From JADLCX01 sp964630785 (GTDB taxonomy: Bacteria; Planctomycetota; Phycisphaerae; Phycisphaerales; UBA1924), in contig CAZVZG010000003.1 of NCBI GenBank assembly GCA_964630785.1, positions 1 to 64,000 on the forward strand: DNA of 64,000 nt, in the 5' to 3' direction. The notes below the pieces were generated by a model that was not told the origin of the DNA, did no database searches, and saw only the letters and a list, made by a program, of their open reading frames with translations. A program made the position numbers and the translations under genes. Shown in pieces: positions 1 to 7,814 of the stretch (the first letter of the stretch is position 1; every line of letters begins with the position of its first letter).

Positions 1-358
1 CCACGATGAGCAGGTCCACCGGCCCCAGGTCGCACGCCCGCTGGTAGATGGACTGGATGCCCGCGATAGTGACGGCGTACCCGAGGTCCTTGCGCTTCAG
101 CCCCGCCGAGTAGATGCCCACGGGTACGTCCGGCGCGATGTGCCGGAGTTTGTCCGCCGCCTGCTCGAGCAGTTCCTTGACGTGGGCCAGGATGACCACC
201 CGCCCGTTCCACGGCCCGACCGCGTCGCGGCAGATGGTGGCGATGACCGGCGTCTTGCCGCCCCCGGTGGGAATCACCACACACGGGTTGTCGTCGCGGG
301 TCCGCAGGTGCTCGTATACCGCGGCGACGGCTTCGGATTGGTAGGGGCGGAGCTCCAT
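1..358 (-). CDS. DEAD/DEAH-type helicase, N-terminal part (runs off the window)
   Basis: Reading the minus strand from the ATG at 358 gives 119 codons that continue beyond base 1. The protein opens with LRPYQ (residues 3-7), a typical start of superfamily 2 helicases, followed by a Walker A motif PTGGGKT at 30-36 and a stretch with HVKELLEQAADKL that matches helicase motif Ia. The gene probably encodes an ATP-dependent DNA helicase/translocase of the kind found in phage replication modules. The downstream resolvase, DUF669 and ATPase genes on the same strand support a phage-like replication/recombination cluster. The C-terminal helicase lobe lies outside the window, so the subfamily cannot be decided. 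Confidence 0.8.
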   Translation of the reverse strand, partial: MELRPYQSEAVAAVYEHLRTRDDNPCVVIPTGGGKTPVIATICRDAVGPWNGRVVILAHVKELLEQAADKLRHIAPDVPVGIYSAGLKRKDLGYAVTIAGIQSIYQRACDLGPVDLLIV

Positions 359-402
359 CAGGAGACGCCCCCGTGAGAAAGACCGCCTGCTACGATCACC
401 TG

Positions 403-792
403 ATGCGAGTCACCGTACTGATCCTGACGCTCGTGGCAACGGCGCTCTCGGGGTGCCGCTCCACGCCCGATGCAACGGAGACTGACAGGGCCATGATTCA
501 AGTTGAGGTTCTGGGTTTCAGTGACTGTCCGAACACTCCAGAGTTCCTCCGGCGCGTGCAGGTGGCAGCCACCCGTGTTGACGGCGCGCGAGTTGTGTAC
601 GTCGATCAGGAGGCGCTGCCCGAGGATGACGTCCGCCGGGGATATCCCACACCCACGGCGTTGGCGAACGGGCGAGACCTGTTTGGGCTTCCTGTTCCCA
701 CGACTCCGAGCATGGGCTGTCGAATGTATGAGGGTGGGCTGCCCGACGAGGACGCGATCATTTCGCAATTGCGGAGAGCGACTGCTCGTTGA
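403..792 (+). CDS. Small lipoprotein with a thioredoxin-like segment
   Basis: A 129-aa protein on the plus strand between minus-strand phage-like genes. I chose the ATG at 403, because a typical lipoprotein signal follows at once: hydrophobic VTVLILTLVATAL, then lipobox LSGC. The open frame could start 30 nt earlier at a GTG. The mature part begins with a beta-strand and the turn GFSDCPNTPEF, which resembles the active-site region of thioredoxin-fold proteins, although only one Cys is present there and another occurs near the C-terminus (SMGC). It is likely an envelope-anchored redox or metal-handling protein carried as cargo; no enzymatic role can be assigned from sequence alone. Confidence 0.55.
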   Translation: MRVTVLILTLVATALSGCRSTPDATETDRAMIQVEVLGFSDCPNTPEFLRRVQVAATRVDGARVVYVDQEALPEDDVRRGYPTPTALANGRDLFGLPVPTTPSMGCRMYEGGLPDEDAIISQLRRATAR

Positions 793-818
793 TCCCAACT
801 GGTCTGCGTCAATCAGCA

Positions 819-1190
819 TCATGTGTTGATCTCCGTGATCTCAACCAGTACCATGCCGCCCGGAGTCACCGGGCCACGCTCCACTTGCAGCCGATCGATC
901 TGCGAGTCGTCGCGGTACGCGCCGCCCTTGGCGAGCGCGTCAAGCAGCGCCTTCTGCACGTTGTCCAGGTCGCGCCGGCGGTGATCGGGAGGGCAGACGG
1001 TGACGCGCACCGCCAGCCGCCCGTCCATTCGCTCCACCCGCATCGCCGCGAGGGCGGCGCACACGTCCCTGCGGTAGCGCCGGCCCTCGCGGCTGATGAC
1101 GGTCCTGGGCCCCATGCGACGCCAGATGTGGTTGACACTTGGCGGGTACGGGAGATCGAGGACGCGACCGGATGGGCTTACCGCTTCCAG
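819..1190 (-). CDS. RusA-family Holliday junction resolvase
   Basis: The reading frame matches RusA. It has LPYPPSVNHIWRR near the N-terminus (E. coli RusA has LPWPPSNNRYYR), then SREGRRYR, then the catalytic block RRRDLDNVQKALLDAL and a downstream RDDSQIDRL. In RusA these acidic residues (Asp70, Asp72, Asp91 in E. coli) and a nearby Lys cut four-way junctions. The only ATG (1115) starts after the conserved PPSVNH motif, so translation must begin upstream. No ATG, GTG or TTG is available there; a CTG at 1190 is the best guess, giving 123 aa and a 13-nt overlap with the DUF669 gene. Translational coupling or a sequence error would also explain this. Family confidence is high, start confidence low. 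Confidence 0.82.
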   Translation of the reverse strand: MEAVSPSGRVLDLPYPPSVNHIWRRMGPRTVISREGRRYRRDVCAALAAMRVERMDGRLAVRVTVCPPDHRRRDLDNVQKALLDALAKGGAYRDDSQIDRLQVERGPVTPGGMVLVEITEINT

Positions 1191-1654
1191 GGCGGCGTCC
1201 CTCCCAGGCTTCCCGGCCCGACGCCCGCGGGGACGCGAGCGCCCGCAGCGCCGCCGCCGCCCTTCTTCCCATAGCCCTTGATCACGTTGGTGAACTCGCC
1301 GTTGTCGTCGCGCTTCTTCAGCCCGACGTTGATCTCCAGCGGGATGTTGTGGAGCTCGACCGAGTCCTTCGGGGCCATGACGCCGACCGCGCGGCAGATC
1401 GCCGAGAGCTCGCCGCGCGCGATCTTCACCGTCATTTCACTCTTGTTCTCCAGGTTGAGCCGCGCCCAGACCAGGCGGCCCTTGTGATCGCCGTCGACGA
1501 TCTGGAAGGTCAGCTGGAGGTACTTCCCGCCGCCGGCCTTGGTCGGCTTCATCTCCGTCTCGGTGACGACGGCGATGTACTTACCCGCGGGGATCGGGTC
1601 GAGGGCGACGGAGGGGTCAACGTTGTTCGCATCGAAGTTGTTCAGGTTTGCCAT
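1178..1654 (-). CDS. DUF669 family protein (phage ssDNA-binding-like)
   Basis: A 158-aa protein that matches the DUF669 pattern. Features are an Asn/Asp-rich N-terminus, IPAGKYIAVVTETEMKPTK, GGGKYLQLTFQIVDGDHKGR, a helix with ISRAVG-like residues (AICRAVGV) and a closing VIKGYGKK, then a Gly/Pro-rich tail. DUF669 proteins sit in phage recombination cassettes and are thought to act like single-strand-binding proteins; that role is from family context. It is transcribed 14 nt after the ATPase gene and just before the RusA gene, an arrangement that fits a phage recombination module. The low-complexity C-terminal tail (about residues 130-158) resembles the flexible tails of SSB-type proteins. Confidence 0.8.
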   Translation of the reverse strand: MANLNNFDANNVDPSVALDPIPAGKYIAVVTETEMKPTKAGGGKYLQLTFQIVDGDHKGRLVWARLNLENKSEMTVKIARGELSAICRAVGVMAPKDSVELHNIPLEINVGLKKRDDNGEFTNVIKGYGKKGGGGAAGARVPAGVGPGSLGGTPPWKR

Positions 1655-1668
1655 GGGTCAGAGTCCTT

Positions 1669-2499
1669 TCAGTTGGTGGCGACCGCGCCGTCGCTGGGCG
1701 CGGCATCGGTGTTCTGGGTGAGCGTGGCGGTGGTGATGCTGCCCTCGCCGCGCGAGGCCGCGACGTGCGCCGCGAAGACGCGGTAGTCGAGGGGAAGCTC
1801 CTCGGGTAGGTTCAGGCGGTTCTTGGCGACGTGCGCCGGCCGCTCGACGGTGCGGATGATCCGCTCGCCGGTACCGACGCCGTTGTGCTTGGCCTTGTTG
1901 AAGGCCTCGTCCACCTTGACCGTGAGCACCTTGTAGGTGGCGAAGAGCACCTCGTCGGCCCACTCCTGCACGAGCGCGGAGGCGAGCTTGTGAAGGCGCG
2001 GCGAGTAGCGGTCGTACGGCACCGTCTCGGGGTTCTCGAACTTCTCGATCTTGGCATGGGCGATGACGATGACGGTCATGCCACGGTCGCTGCGGAGGGC
2101 GTCGAGCGCACCGAGCACGGTCCGCCACTTCTCGATGGCGAAGGCGTACCCCTTGGCGTACCCGATCTTCTCGATGCTCGGCGCCTGCTCGTCCTCGCAG
2201 ACCTCCTGCCAGATGAGCCGCTCGAGCCAGTCCAGCGAGTCGATGACGACGGTCCTGTATCCGTGGTCGCCCGAATAGAGCGTCTCCAGCGCCGCCATCA
2301 CGTCGCCGAGCGATCGGGCCAGCGGGAACGACTCGCACTCGATGTCGCCCAGCCCGTCCTCGGTGGGGATGAAGATGGGGCTCTCGGCCATCGCGCCGAA
2401 CGTCGACTTGCCGATGCCGTGCGTGCCGTACAACATCACGCGGCGGGGCCTGGGCTTGCGGCCCTTGGTGATCTGGTTCATCAGGGTGGTCGCGGTCAT
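1669..2499 (-). CDS. Phage-type P-loop ATPase (AAA_24/Sak4-like)
   Basis: A 276-aa RecA-like ATPase from the ATG at 2499, preceded by GGAGAACCC as a ribosome site. It has Walker A GTHGIGKST at 25-33, Walker B TVVIDS at about 83-88, and IVIAHAKIEKF further on, which together match the phage nucleotide-binding family AAA_24 and Sak4-like annealing ATPases. These work with an SSB-like partner in phage recombination; the DUF669 gene 14 nt downstream fits that. The frame is open up to a GTG at 2631, which lies on the edge of the 17-bp repeat at 2631-2647, so a longer N-terminus is possible but the extra residues are low-complexity and unconvincing. Confidence 0.8.
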   Translation of the reverse strand: MTATTLMNQITKGRKPRPRRVMLYGTHGIGKSTFGAMAESPIFIPTEDGLGDIECESFPLARSLGDVMAALETLYSGDHGYRTVVIDSLDWLERLIWQEVCEDEQAPSIEKIGYAKGYAFAIEKWRTVLGALDALRSDRGMTVIVIAHAKIEKFENPETVPYDRYSPRLHKLASALVQEWADEVLFATYKVLTVKVDEAFNKAKHNGVGTGERIIRTVERPAHVAKNRLNLPEELPLDYRVFAAHVAASRGEGSITTATLTQNTDAAPSDGAVATN

Positions 2500-2630
2500 G
2501 GGTTCTCCATTGGGTTCAAGGTCGTGGGGGAAGATGTCGCGGACGAGATCGCCCTGGCCCATCCGGACGAGCGGCAGCCTCTCGTCGGCAGGGCCGGGCG
2601 GTTCCGTGCGCGGGGTACGGGCAGGGGGCA

Positions 2631-2647
2631 CGCCAATACCCCTCTGC
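2631..2647. repeat. 17-bp direct repeat, left copy
   Basis: The sequence CGCCAATACCCCTCTGC occurs here and again, identical and in the same orientation, at 8613-8629. The two copies bracket a complete set of genes that includes the serine recombinase. It may be an attachment-site footprint, or a shared leader/promoter element, since each copy also lies just upstream of a minus-strand gene. Confidence 0.7.
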
Positions 2648-2670
2648 CCGCGCCCGCCACTTGTCGCGCA

Positions 2671-3252
2671 CTAGTTGGCGGCCGGATCGAGGTCAGCCAG
2701 GTGGACGCGCAGTTGCAGCACCATGCGGTTCACCGTTCCGCGATGAACGCCGCGTTCCGCGGCGATCTCCGGAACCGACTTGCCCGCGAGCAGGTCTCGG
2801 GCGAGCGCGAACAGGTCCTGCGGCAGATCCGCGATGCGGTCCGCGAGATCGAGACGTGCATCCACTTCGGCCACGCCACCGAGGCGGCGGTCTGCGAAGT
2901 CCATGCCCTCGGTGCCAAGGGCCGGCAACGGCACGAGACGATCGCGCACCGCCGCGTCGCGGCGGAGCTGCTTGCACTTCTGCCGGTACCAGAGGTTCAT
3001 GACGCCCTTCATGAACGTCGTCCGCGAGGCGATCGTCGGATCGAACCGACGGAGCGCTCGAACAATCTCGGCTGCCAGCTCCTGCCACAGATCCGCAACC
3101 TGATCAGTGGCGAGCGAGTAGAGGCGTCCGAGCCGCTCGGTTCGGAACCTCATCTGCCGGAGGGTGAGCTCCGGAAGTTCCGGCGGCGTCGGGGCCCGAG
3201 GGACAGAGTTGAGAGTGGTGACGATCGGGGAGACGATGGCTTCTGCGAGCAT
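2671..3252 (-). CDS. Sigma-70 family RNA polymerase sigma factor
   Basis: A 193-aa protein with the layout of small sigma factors. A region-2-like helical part (LYSLATDQVADLWQEL, then ASRTTFMKGVMNLWYRQK) is followed by a linker and a C-terminal helix-turn-helix, LLAGKSVPEIAAERGVHRGT, at roughly residues 155-175, like region 4. Similar stand-alone sigma factors are common in planctomycetes. Lying among phage-like genes, it may switch on the element's own promoters, which is an inference. The 191-bp spacer upstream (3253-3443) contains an inverted repeat and is the likely promoter region. No anti-sigma gene is adjacent. Confidence 0.72.
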   Translation of the reverse strand: MLAEAIVSPIVTTLNSVPRAPTPPELPELTLRQMRFRTERLGRLYSLATDQVADLWQELAAEIVRALRRFDPTIASRTTFMKGVMNLWYRQKCKQLRRDAAVRDRLVPLPALGTEGMDFADRRLGGVAEVDARLDLADRIADLPQDLFALARDLLAGKSVPEIAAERGVHRGTVNRMVLQLRVHLADLDPAAN

Positions 3253-3399
3253 GGATGGCTTCCGTGCTGGTGAGTGGTTCGCGCCGCACGTCGCGGCGTG
3301 TTCACCAGCCGGTGGGGCTTGCAGATCAGCGCGCAGAAAACTCGACCGTCATCACCGGAGGCCTGAAAACACGGGACCAAATGACAACCGCCGTGCGAT

Positions 3400-3430
3400 T
3401 TGCACTTACAGCAATCAGCGCAAAGTGCAA
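3400..3430. promoter_or_regulatory. Inverted repeat TTGCACTT-N15-AAGTGCAA
   Basis: Perfect 8-bp arms (3400-3407 and 3423-3430) lie in the spacer between the unknown gene ending at 3444 and the sigma factor start at 3252. It could be an operator for the sigma-factor transcript, or a hairpin at the 3' end of the upstream gene. No T-run follows on the minus strand, so a factor-independent terminator is unlikely. Confidence 0.35.
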
Positions 3431-3443
3431 GAAGTGGAGTGCG

Positions 3444-4439
3444 TCAGCGGCCCAGCCGGACGCGACCGAACCCGGAATCCCACAGAGCCTGGGGATCGTT
3501 CACGAGCGTGAAGAGAGTGCGGACGCCGTCGGCGCTCGAGTCGTTGAAAACCCGGGTAATGACATGCGGTTTGACCCTGGCCGCCGTCGCAATCGCGGAC
3601 TTTGTCACGCGCGGCAAGCTGGCGGGCATGCCCTGCTCATCCCTGAGTCGTGAGCGAATGAGCGCCACGCGATCCCGGGCCATCTGCGTTAGCGCCGTCT
3701 CGACTGCGTTGATCGCTCCCAGGCGATCCGCCCGTTTCTTGCGTTTGGCCTTGGAGCGACGGGGAGAGGCCAGATCGATCCCGTTGCGCCGCGCGAAACG
3801 GTCGATGAACCCTTGCCAGAGATCCGACGCGATCAGGCCGGAGCCGCTTGCGTCAAGCACATCTTCCGCGGGCACGAGCACACCCTTCCGGGCCTCGACC
3901 CATTCACGGAGCTCGTCAGACCAGCCCTGCGCCGTTGGCGTCACGATGATCATGCCCATATCGCTGGACGACACAACCGATCTGATCGTGAGCGCCAGCG
4001 CCGTAGTATCCGGCTGGGCCACGAACGTGACCGGGAAACGGTCCGATCCCGGCACGCCCCACGTACCCAAGCGGAAGCCACCCGGAGGGCCGTTGATGGG
4101 CGTTGTGGAAGTTTCCAGGCCGAGGGCGTTGGCGATTGCGGGCCGCAGTCGCCTGGGGGAAATGTGCAGAAGCGTGTAGTCCTCGGGCGCGAGCTCCCGC
4201 CGGGGCGTTGCTCCCTCATCGCACACCGCCACCACCGTCCCTTTCCTATGCACGACCACCCGCATGTCCGGCGCATTCGGGAGAGGCGACGCGACTACCG
4301 AAGCGCGGCGGCCATTGGCCTCGAGCAGGCCCTCGACGCAGGCGAAATCGTCCCCGCAGATGGCCCGCCACTCCTGCCGCGGCGCGGCGTCCGCAGGCGC
4401 AGTCTCAAGACGCTGCCACAAGTGCGCGAGTGAGCCCAT
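3444..4439 (-). CDS. Unknown protein of the recombinase-bearing module
   Basis: A 331-aa protein I do not recognise. The ATG at 4439 is preferred because GGAAGG lies about 8 nt upstream; a GTG at 4454 is also in frame. It overlaps the upstream unknown gene by 35 nt, so the pair is probably co-translated. Residues about 65-85 form a beta-strand pair (MRVVVHRKGTVVAVCDEG). The middle contains a hydrophobic ALALTIRSVVSSSDMGMIIV segment that reads as buried core, not as a membrane span. A basic stretch, SPRRSKAKRKKRADR, precedes a helical C-terminus ending in a possible HTH-like SAIATAARVKPHVITRVF. Nucleic-acid binding is plausible but unproven. Confidence 0.5.
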   Translation of the reverse strand: MGSLAHLWQRLETAPADAAPRQEWRAICGDDFACVEGLLEANGRRASVVASPLPNAPDMRVVVHRKGTVVAVCDEGATPRRELAPEDYTLLHISPRRLRPAIANALGLETSTTPINGPPGGFRLGTWGVPGSDRFPVTFVAQPDTTALALTIRSVVSSSDMGMIIVTPTAQGWSDELREWVEARKGVLVPAEDVLDASGSGLIASDLWQGFIDRFARRNGIDLASPRRSKAKRKKRADRLGAINAVETALTQMARDRVALIRSRLRDEQGMPASLPRVTKSAIATAARVKPHVITRVFNDSSADGVRTLFTLVNDPQALWDSGFGRVRLGR

Positions 4440-5595
4440 CGGTCGCCTTCCCACGGTCCTGGAGGAATCCGCGCAACCCGAGCCAGCGAAGGATCACTTC
4501 GCTGTCGCTCTCTCGGGAATACACGGCGTTGTTCGGCAGCACGATCCGGAGCTGCCCCTCCCGGCCGGTCCTGAAGACGACGTTGAAGGTCGCGCTCATG
4601 AGCTTGATGCCGCGCGGGATGCCGCGTCCTGCGTCGGTCATGGCCCGGAACAGATCGCTCTTGGAGCGAGGTCGCTCGACGAGATCAACCGCCTTGGGAT
4701 GAGCCCAGTCCAGCCCGCGGAGCCAGACCGCTTCGAGTTCCGGCACATCATCGCAGCGCAGGCACGCCTGCCCCTTCTCCAGGATGGGCTTGAGTGTGTA
4801 CTTCGCAGGCAGGCCCTCGGCCAGGAACAGCTGCGACTGGTTGAAAAGATGGTGGCCGACGTGCTCGAGGTATGCACGGACATCGGCGTCGTGCTTGGCG
4901 TTGACCTGCATCTCGCCCTGGCCGTGCTCGTAGATCAGCACATCAAACCGCTCCGGGTGAAAGATGATGTGCTGGCGGCCGCCGGTCCAAGGATCGACAG
5001 ATACGTCGCGGTGGGCCACGTCGGCGCGACGGATCATCTGCCGGAATCCCGCCGGCGTTGGGAAATGGAACACGCGCACGCCCGACCCGCGCCGGCGCCC
5101 GACAAAGTCCTTTTCCAGCCCGTCCTCGTACCCCTTGAGGACATGGTCGGCAACGCCGGAGATCATCGGCGGGTCCGCCGTCAGCGCAAAGTGACTGCGG
5201 AAGAGGCGACGCGCGATGGGCAGGCGCTCGGCGTAAATGCGTTCGAGTGATTCGGTGCCATCCAGCAGCAGAAGGACGACGAGGTCGGCGGTGCTGGGGG
5301 TTGGGGCGATATCAAGACCCAGTCGCTTCGCCTCGTCAAGAAGCAGTTGGTGGTTGCCGCCGGTCGACATCTCATCGATGACGCCGATGCGGTCCACCAA
5401 CTCCGCCGACAGGCCGGAAACCTCGCCACACATAACGCGGCGTACCGCGGCGTCGTCGATGCCGTCGCCGATGAACACGCCGTGCGGTTCGAGTTCCTTG
5501 CGGTAATGCTGGAAGAACCGAACCTGAAGTTTGGGGTCGATGCTGTTGAGGGACCCCGGGTTTACCCACCGACCTGCGCGCAGACTCTTGGGCAT
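4405..5595 (-). CDS. Unknown protein, partner of the downstream overlapping gene
   Basis: A 396-aa protein I do not recognise, starting at the ATG at 5595 with GGAG just upstream. A longer frame to 5724 is open but has a basic, low-complexity leader. It contains a hydrophobic segment, ADLVVLLLLDG, typical of a Rossmann-like core strand, and a mid-region rich in aromatic and His residues (GRQHIIFHPERFDVLIYEHG) with beta-strand character. No catalytic signature stands out. It overlaps the following gene by 35 nt and lies 141 nt downstream of the HTH gene, so it probably belongs to the same recombinase-centred transcript. The two unknown proteins may act as a pair. Confidence 0.5.
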   Translation of the reverse strand: MPKSLRAGRWVNPGSLNSIDPKLQVRFFQHYRKELEPHGVFIGDGIDDAAVRRVMCGEVSGLSAELVDRIGVIDEMSTGGNHQLLLDEAKRLGLDIAPTPSTADLVVLLLLDGTESLERIYAERLPIARRLFRSHFALTADPPMISGVADHVLKGYEDGLEKDFVGRRRGSGVRVFHFPTPAGFRQMIRRADVAHRDVSVDPWTGGRQHIIFHPERFDVLIYEHGQGEMQVNAKHDADVRAYLEHVGHHLFNQSQLFLAEGLPAKYTLKPILEKGQACLRCDDVPELEAVWLRGLDWAHPKAVDLVERPRSKSDLFRAMTDAGRGIPRGIKLMSATFNVVFRTGREGQLRIVLPNNAVYSRESDSEVILRWLGLRGFLQDRGKATDGLTRALVAAS

Positions 5596-5736
5596 CCGAA
5601 TCTCCGGCCAGACGCGAGAATCTCGCGGCCTCCGCCGCGAGCCCCGCCGAGTACGCCTGGCGGGAGTATTCGGGCAATAGTGTATCGTTAGGGCGCTTCC
5701 GGAGTCGAGCCGACAGCCAACCAACAGGACATTGAA

Positions 5737-6225
5737 TCAGTGCCTAAGCCCAGGCCCCTGCGGGACTTCAGTTAGGTCCACCGCGCTGGTTCGACAGGGT
5801 TTACCGAGCAGTGAATGCAACAGTTGGCGCTGGGCCTTCCACTCGACCCGTGACGTGACTTCGCGCAAATCATGCTCGGTAATCGGGTCGCGACCGTTAG
5901 CTACGAGCGGTAGGTGCAACACCGTTTCCTGTATGTCGGGCGCGAGGTACAGGAGGTTCATGATCTGCGTCACGCGGGCGCGAGTGACGTGACCGGCGGC
6001 AGCCAACTCCGTCTGAGTAGAAATCGCACCCGTCTGGATGAGGGTGTCGAACCGGATCGCTAGCGCCATCAAGCGCGCGACGCGCGGCACCCGGCCGGGC
6101 ATCCCGGTCGGCACGGCGGCCGCGTCCCGTCCCGGTCGGCCGCGGCCGGCGACGACGAACCGGGCTGTAGTGGTGATGGCTGGTGCTTCAGAGGCACGAT
6201 CGGCTTTGGCTAGTGCAGAGTTCAT
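5737..6225 (-). CDS. HTH protein coupled to the serine recombinase
   Basis: A 162-aa protein whose start codon overlaps the recombinase stop by 4 nt. The centre holds a helix-turn-helix, TQTELAAAGHVTRARVTQIM, at about residues 90-110, of the ParB/KorB-like type, preceded by a basic, Pro/Gly-rich N-terminus and followed by DIQETVLHLPLV, a helix also seen in ParB-like proteins. It probably binds DNA and may act as a directionality or accessory factor for the recombinase, or as a repressor of the operon. That role rests on the tight coupling; the HTH itself is clear. The last residues (about 140-162) look disordered. Confidence 0.65.
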   Translation of the reverse strand: MNSALAKADRASEAPAITTTARFVVAGRGRPGRDAAAVPTGMPGRVPRVARLMALAIRFDTLIQTGAISTQTELAAAGHVTRARVTQIMNLLYLAPDIQETVLHLPLVANGRDPITEHDLREVTSRVEWKAQRQLLHSLLGKPCRTSAVDLTEVPQGPGLRH

Positions 6226-7814
6226 CTTATTGGCGTCTCCGTGGCGGACGCTTCCGGGTTGAAGGTGATGGACACGTTCTGCGTCTGGCCGTCGTACTCA
6301 ACAGACGCGATCACGACGCGCAGGAACTCGGCACGTTCGGCCTGCGTCATCGCGTTCCAGACCCCGTCGAACGCCTCCACCGCTCCGGCCACCTCGTCCT
6401 CATCGATGAGGCGGTCGGCGTCCGCCGCAACCTGGGCGGAAACCGCCGCGAGCGTTCGCCGCACACGCTCGATCTCGCGGCGCGTGGCGGCCGTGGGCTC
6501 CTCGCCGGAGAGCCGTTCGAGCACCGCACGGAGCCCGGTCTGCTCCGCGATTCGGGCGCCGGCCGCCTCGCGGAGGAGATCGATGGCACGGGCCACGACA
6601 GCCGACATCTGCGGGGAGTCGGCCAGGGTGGCCTTCACCTGTTCAATAACAAACGCCTCGAGCGCCGGCCCGGGCAGGGACGGAGCGGCGCAGTGTTGCC
6701 GCCCGCGCTTCACTGCGTTGCAGCAGACGTAGTAGCGGTATCGGGTGCGTGCCCCGTCGGGCTTCTTCTTCGATGCGCTGCTCGGGGACATTGCGCACCC
6801 GCAGCCCCTGCACCGAACCAGTCCGCCCAGGAGCGAACCTGTCGAGTTCTTCACGCTGGCCCCGCCGCGCTCCCCGGCGAGTTTGAGTTGGGCTTGGACG
6901 CGACGGAAGAGATCTTCGTCGACGATCGCTTCGTGCTCGCCGTCGTAGACCGCACCATTGTGCGGCACCTTCCCGAGGTACAGCGGGTTCCGCAGCAACC
7001 GCGAGATGATCGACTTGTCAAACTCCCGGTTGCCGACCGTGCGCCCAGCGGTGGTCGTCCACGACTTCGTGGTCCACCCGCGGCTGTTGCACTCGTCCGC
7101 AACGCGGAGGATGCTCCGCGCTTCAAGGTACAGCTCAAAGATGCGACGGACCCGTTCCGCCTCATCCTTGTTCACGACGAGTCGTCGGCCCGTGAAGGGA
7201 GCCGGCGCGGGCACGAAGTCGTACCCCAGGATGGGCTTGCCGTGCTGGTACTTGCCCTTGCGGCGGGCGGAGGCAATCTTGTCACGCGTGCGCTCGGAGA
7301 TGATCTCCCGCTCGAACTGCGCAAACGACAGGAGGATGTTCAGCGTCAAGCGGCCCATCGAGTGGGTCGTGTTGAACTGCTGCGTAACCGAGACGAACGA
7401 CACGCCCTTACGGTCGAAGAGCTCCATCAGTCGCGCGAAGTCCATCAGCGACCGGCTGAGCCGGTCCACCTTGTAGACCACCACGCAATTGACCTTCCCC
7501 GCCTCGATGTCGTCCATCAGCCGCTTGAGCGCAGGCCGGTCCATGTTGCCGCCGGTGAAACCGCCGTCGTCGTAGCGGTCCGGCACGCCCGACCACCCCT
7601 CGTTCTTCTGGCTGGCGATGTACGCGACGGCGCTCTCGCGCTGAGCATCGAGGCTATTGAACTCCTGGTCGAGCCCCTCCTCCGTGCTCTTCCGTGTGTA
7701 GATCGCGCAGCGGATGGACCGGGTGCCCGGCTGGGTGCCCGGGGGACCGCTCAACGCGGCGTTCGCGGTGGCCCGGCGCGAAACGGCGGAACGCTTGGTG
7801 GCGGTAGCGCTCAT
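6222..7814 (-). CDS. Large serine recombinase
   Basis: A 530-aa site-specific recombinase of the resolvase/invertase superfamily. The N-terminal catalytic domain carries the nucleophile in YTRKSTEE (Ser43), the helix motif YDDGGFTGGNMDRPAL, and VVYKVDRLSRSLMDF, all hallmarks of serine integrases. A recombinase domain follows, then a zinc ribbon (CRGCGC ... CCNAVKRGRQHC at about 325-375) and a coiled-coil-like C-terminus. Such enzymes join short att sites through double-strand cuts with Ser-DNA links. It overlaps the DUF2924 gene and the HTH gene by 4 nt each, so expression must be coupled. It is full length and looks active. The first 30 residues are low-complexity, so the true start could be slightly downstream. 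Confidence 0.93.
   Translation of the reverse strand: MSATATKRSAVSRRATANAALSGPPGTQPGTRSIRCAIYTRKSTEEGLDQEFNSLDAQRESAVAYIASQKNEGWSGVPDRYDDGGFTGGNMDRPALKRLMDDIEAGKVNCVVVYKVDRLSRSLMDFARLMELFDRKGVSFVSVTQQFNTTHSMGRLTLNILLSFAQFEREIISERTRDKIASARRKGKYQHGKPILGYDFVPAPAPFTGRRLVVNKDEAERVRRIFELYLEARSILRVADECNSRGWTTKSWTTTAGRTVGNREFDKSIISRLLRNPLYLGKVPHNGAVYDGEHEAIVDEDLFRRVQAQLKLAGERGGASVKNSTGSLLGGLVRCRGCGCAMSPSSASKKKPDGARTRYRYYVCCNAVKRGRQHCAAPSLPGPALEAFVIEQVKATLADSPQMSAVVARAIDLLREAAGARIAEQTGLRAVLERLSGEEPTAATRREIERVRRTLAAVSAQVAADADRLIDEDEVAGAVEAFDGVWNAMTQAERAEFLRVVIASVEYDGQTQNVSITFNPEASATETPIR

Noticed and set aside
1831..3273. 480-aa open frame on the plus strand
   Set aside because: Antisense to the ATPase and sigma factor genes, which have recognisable motifs.
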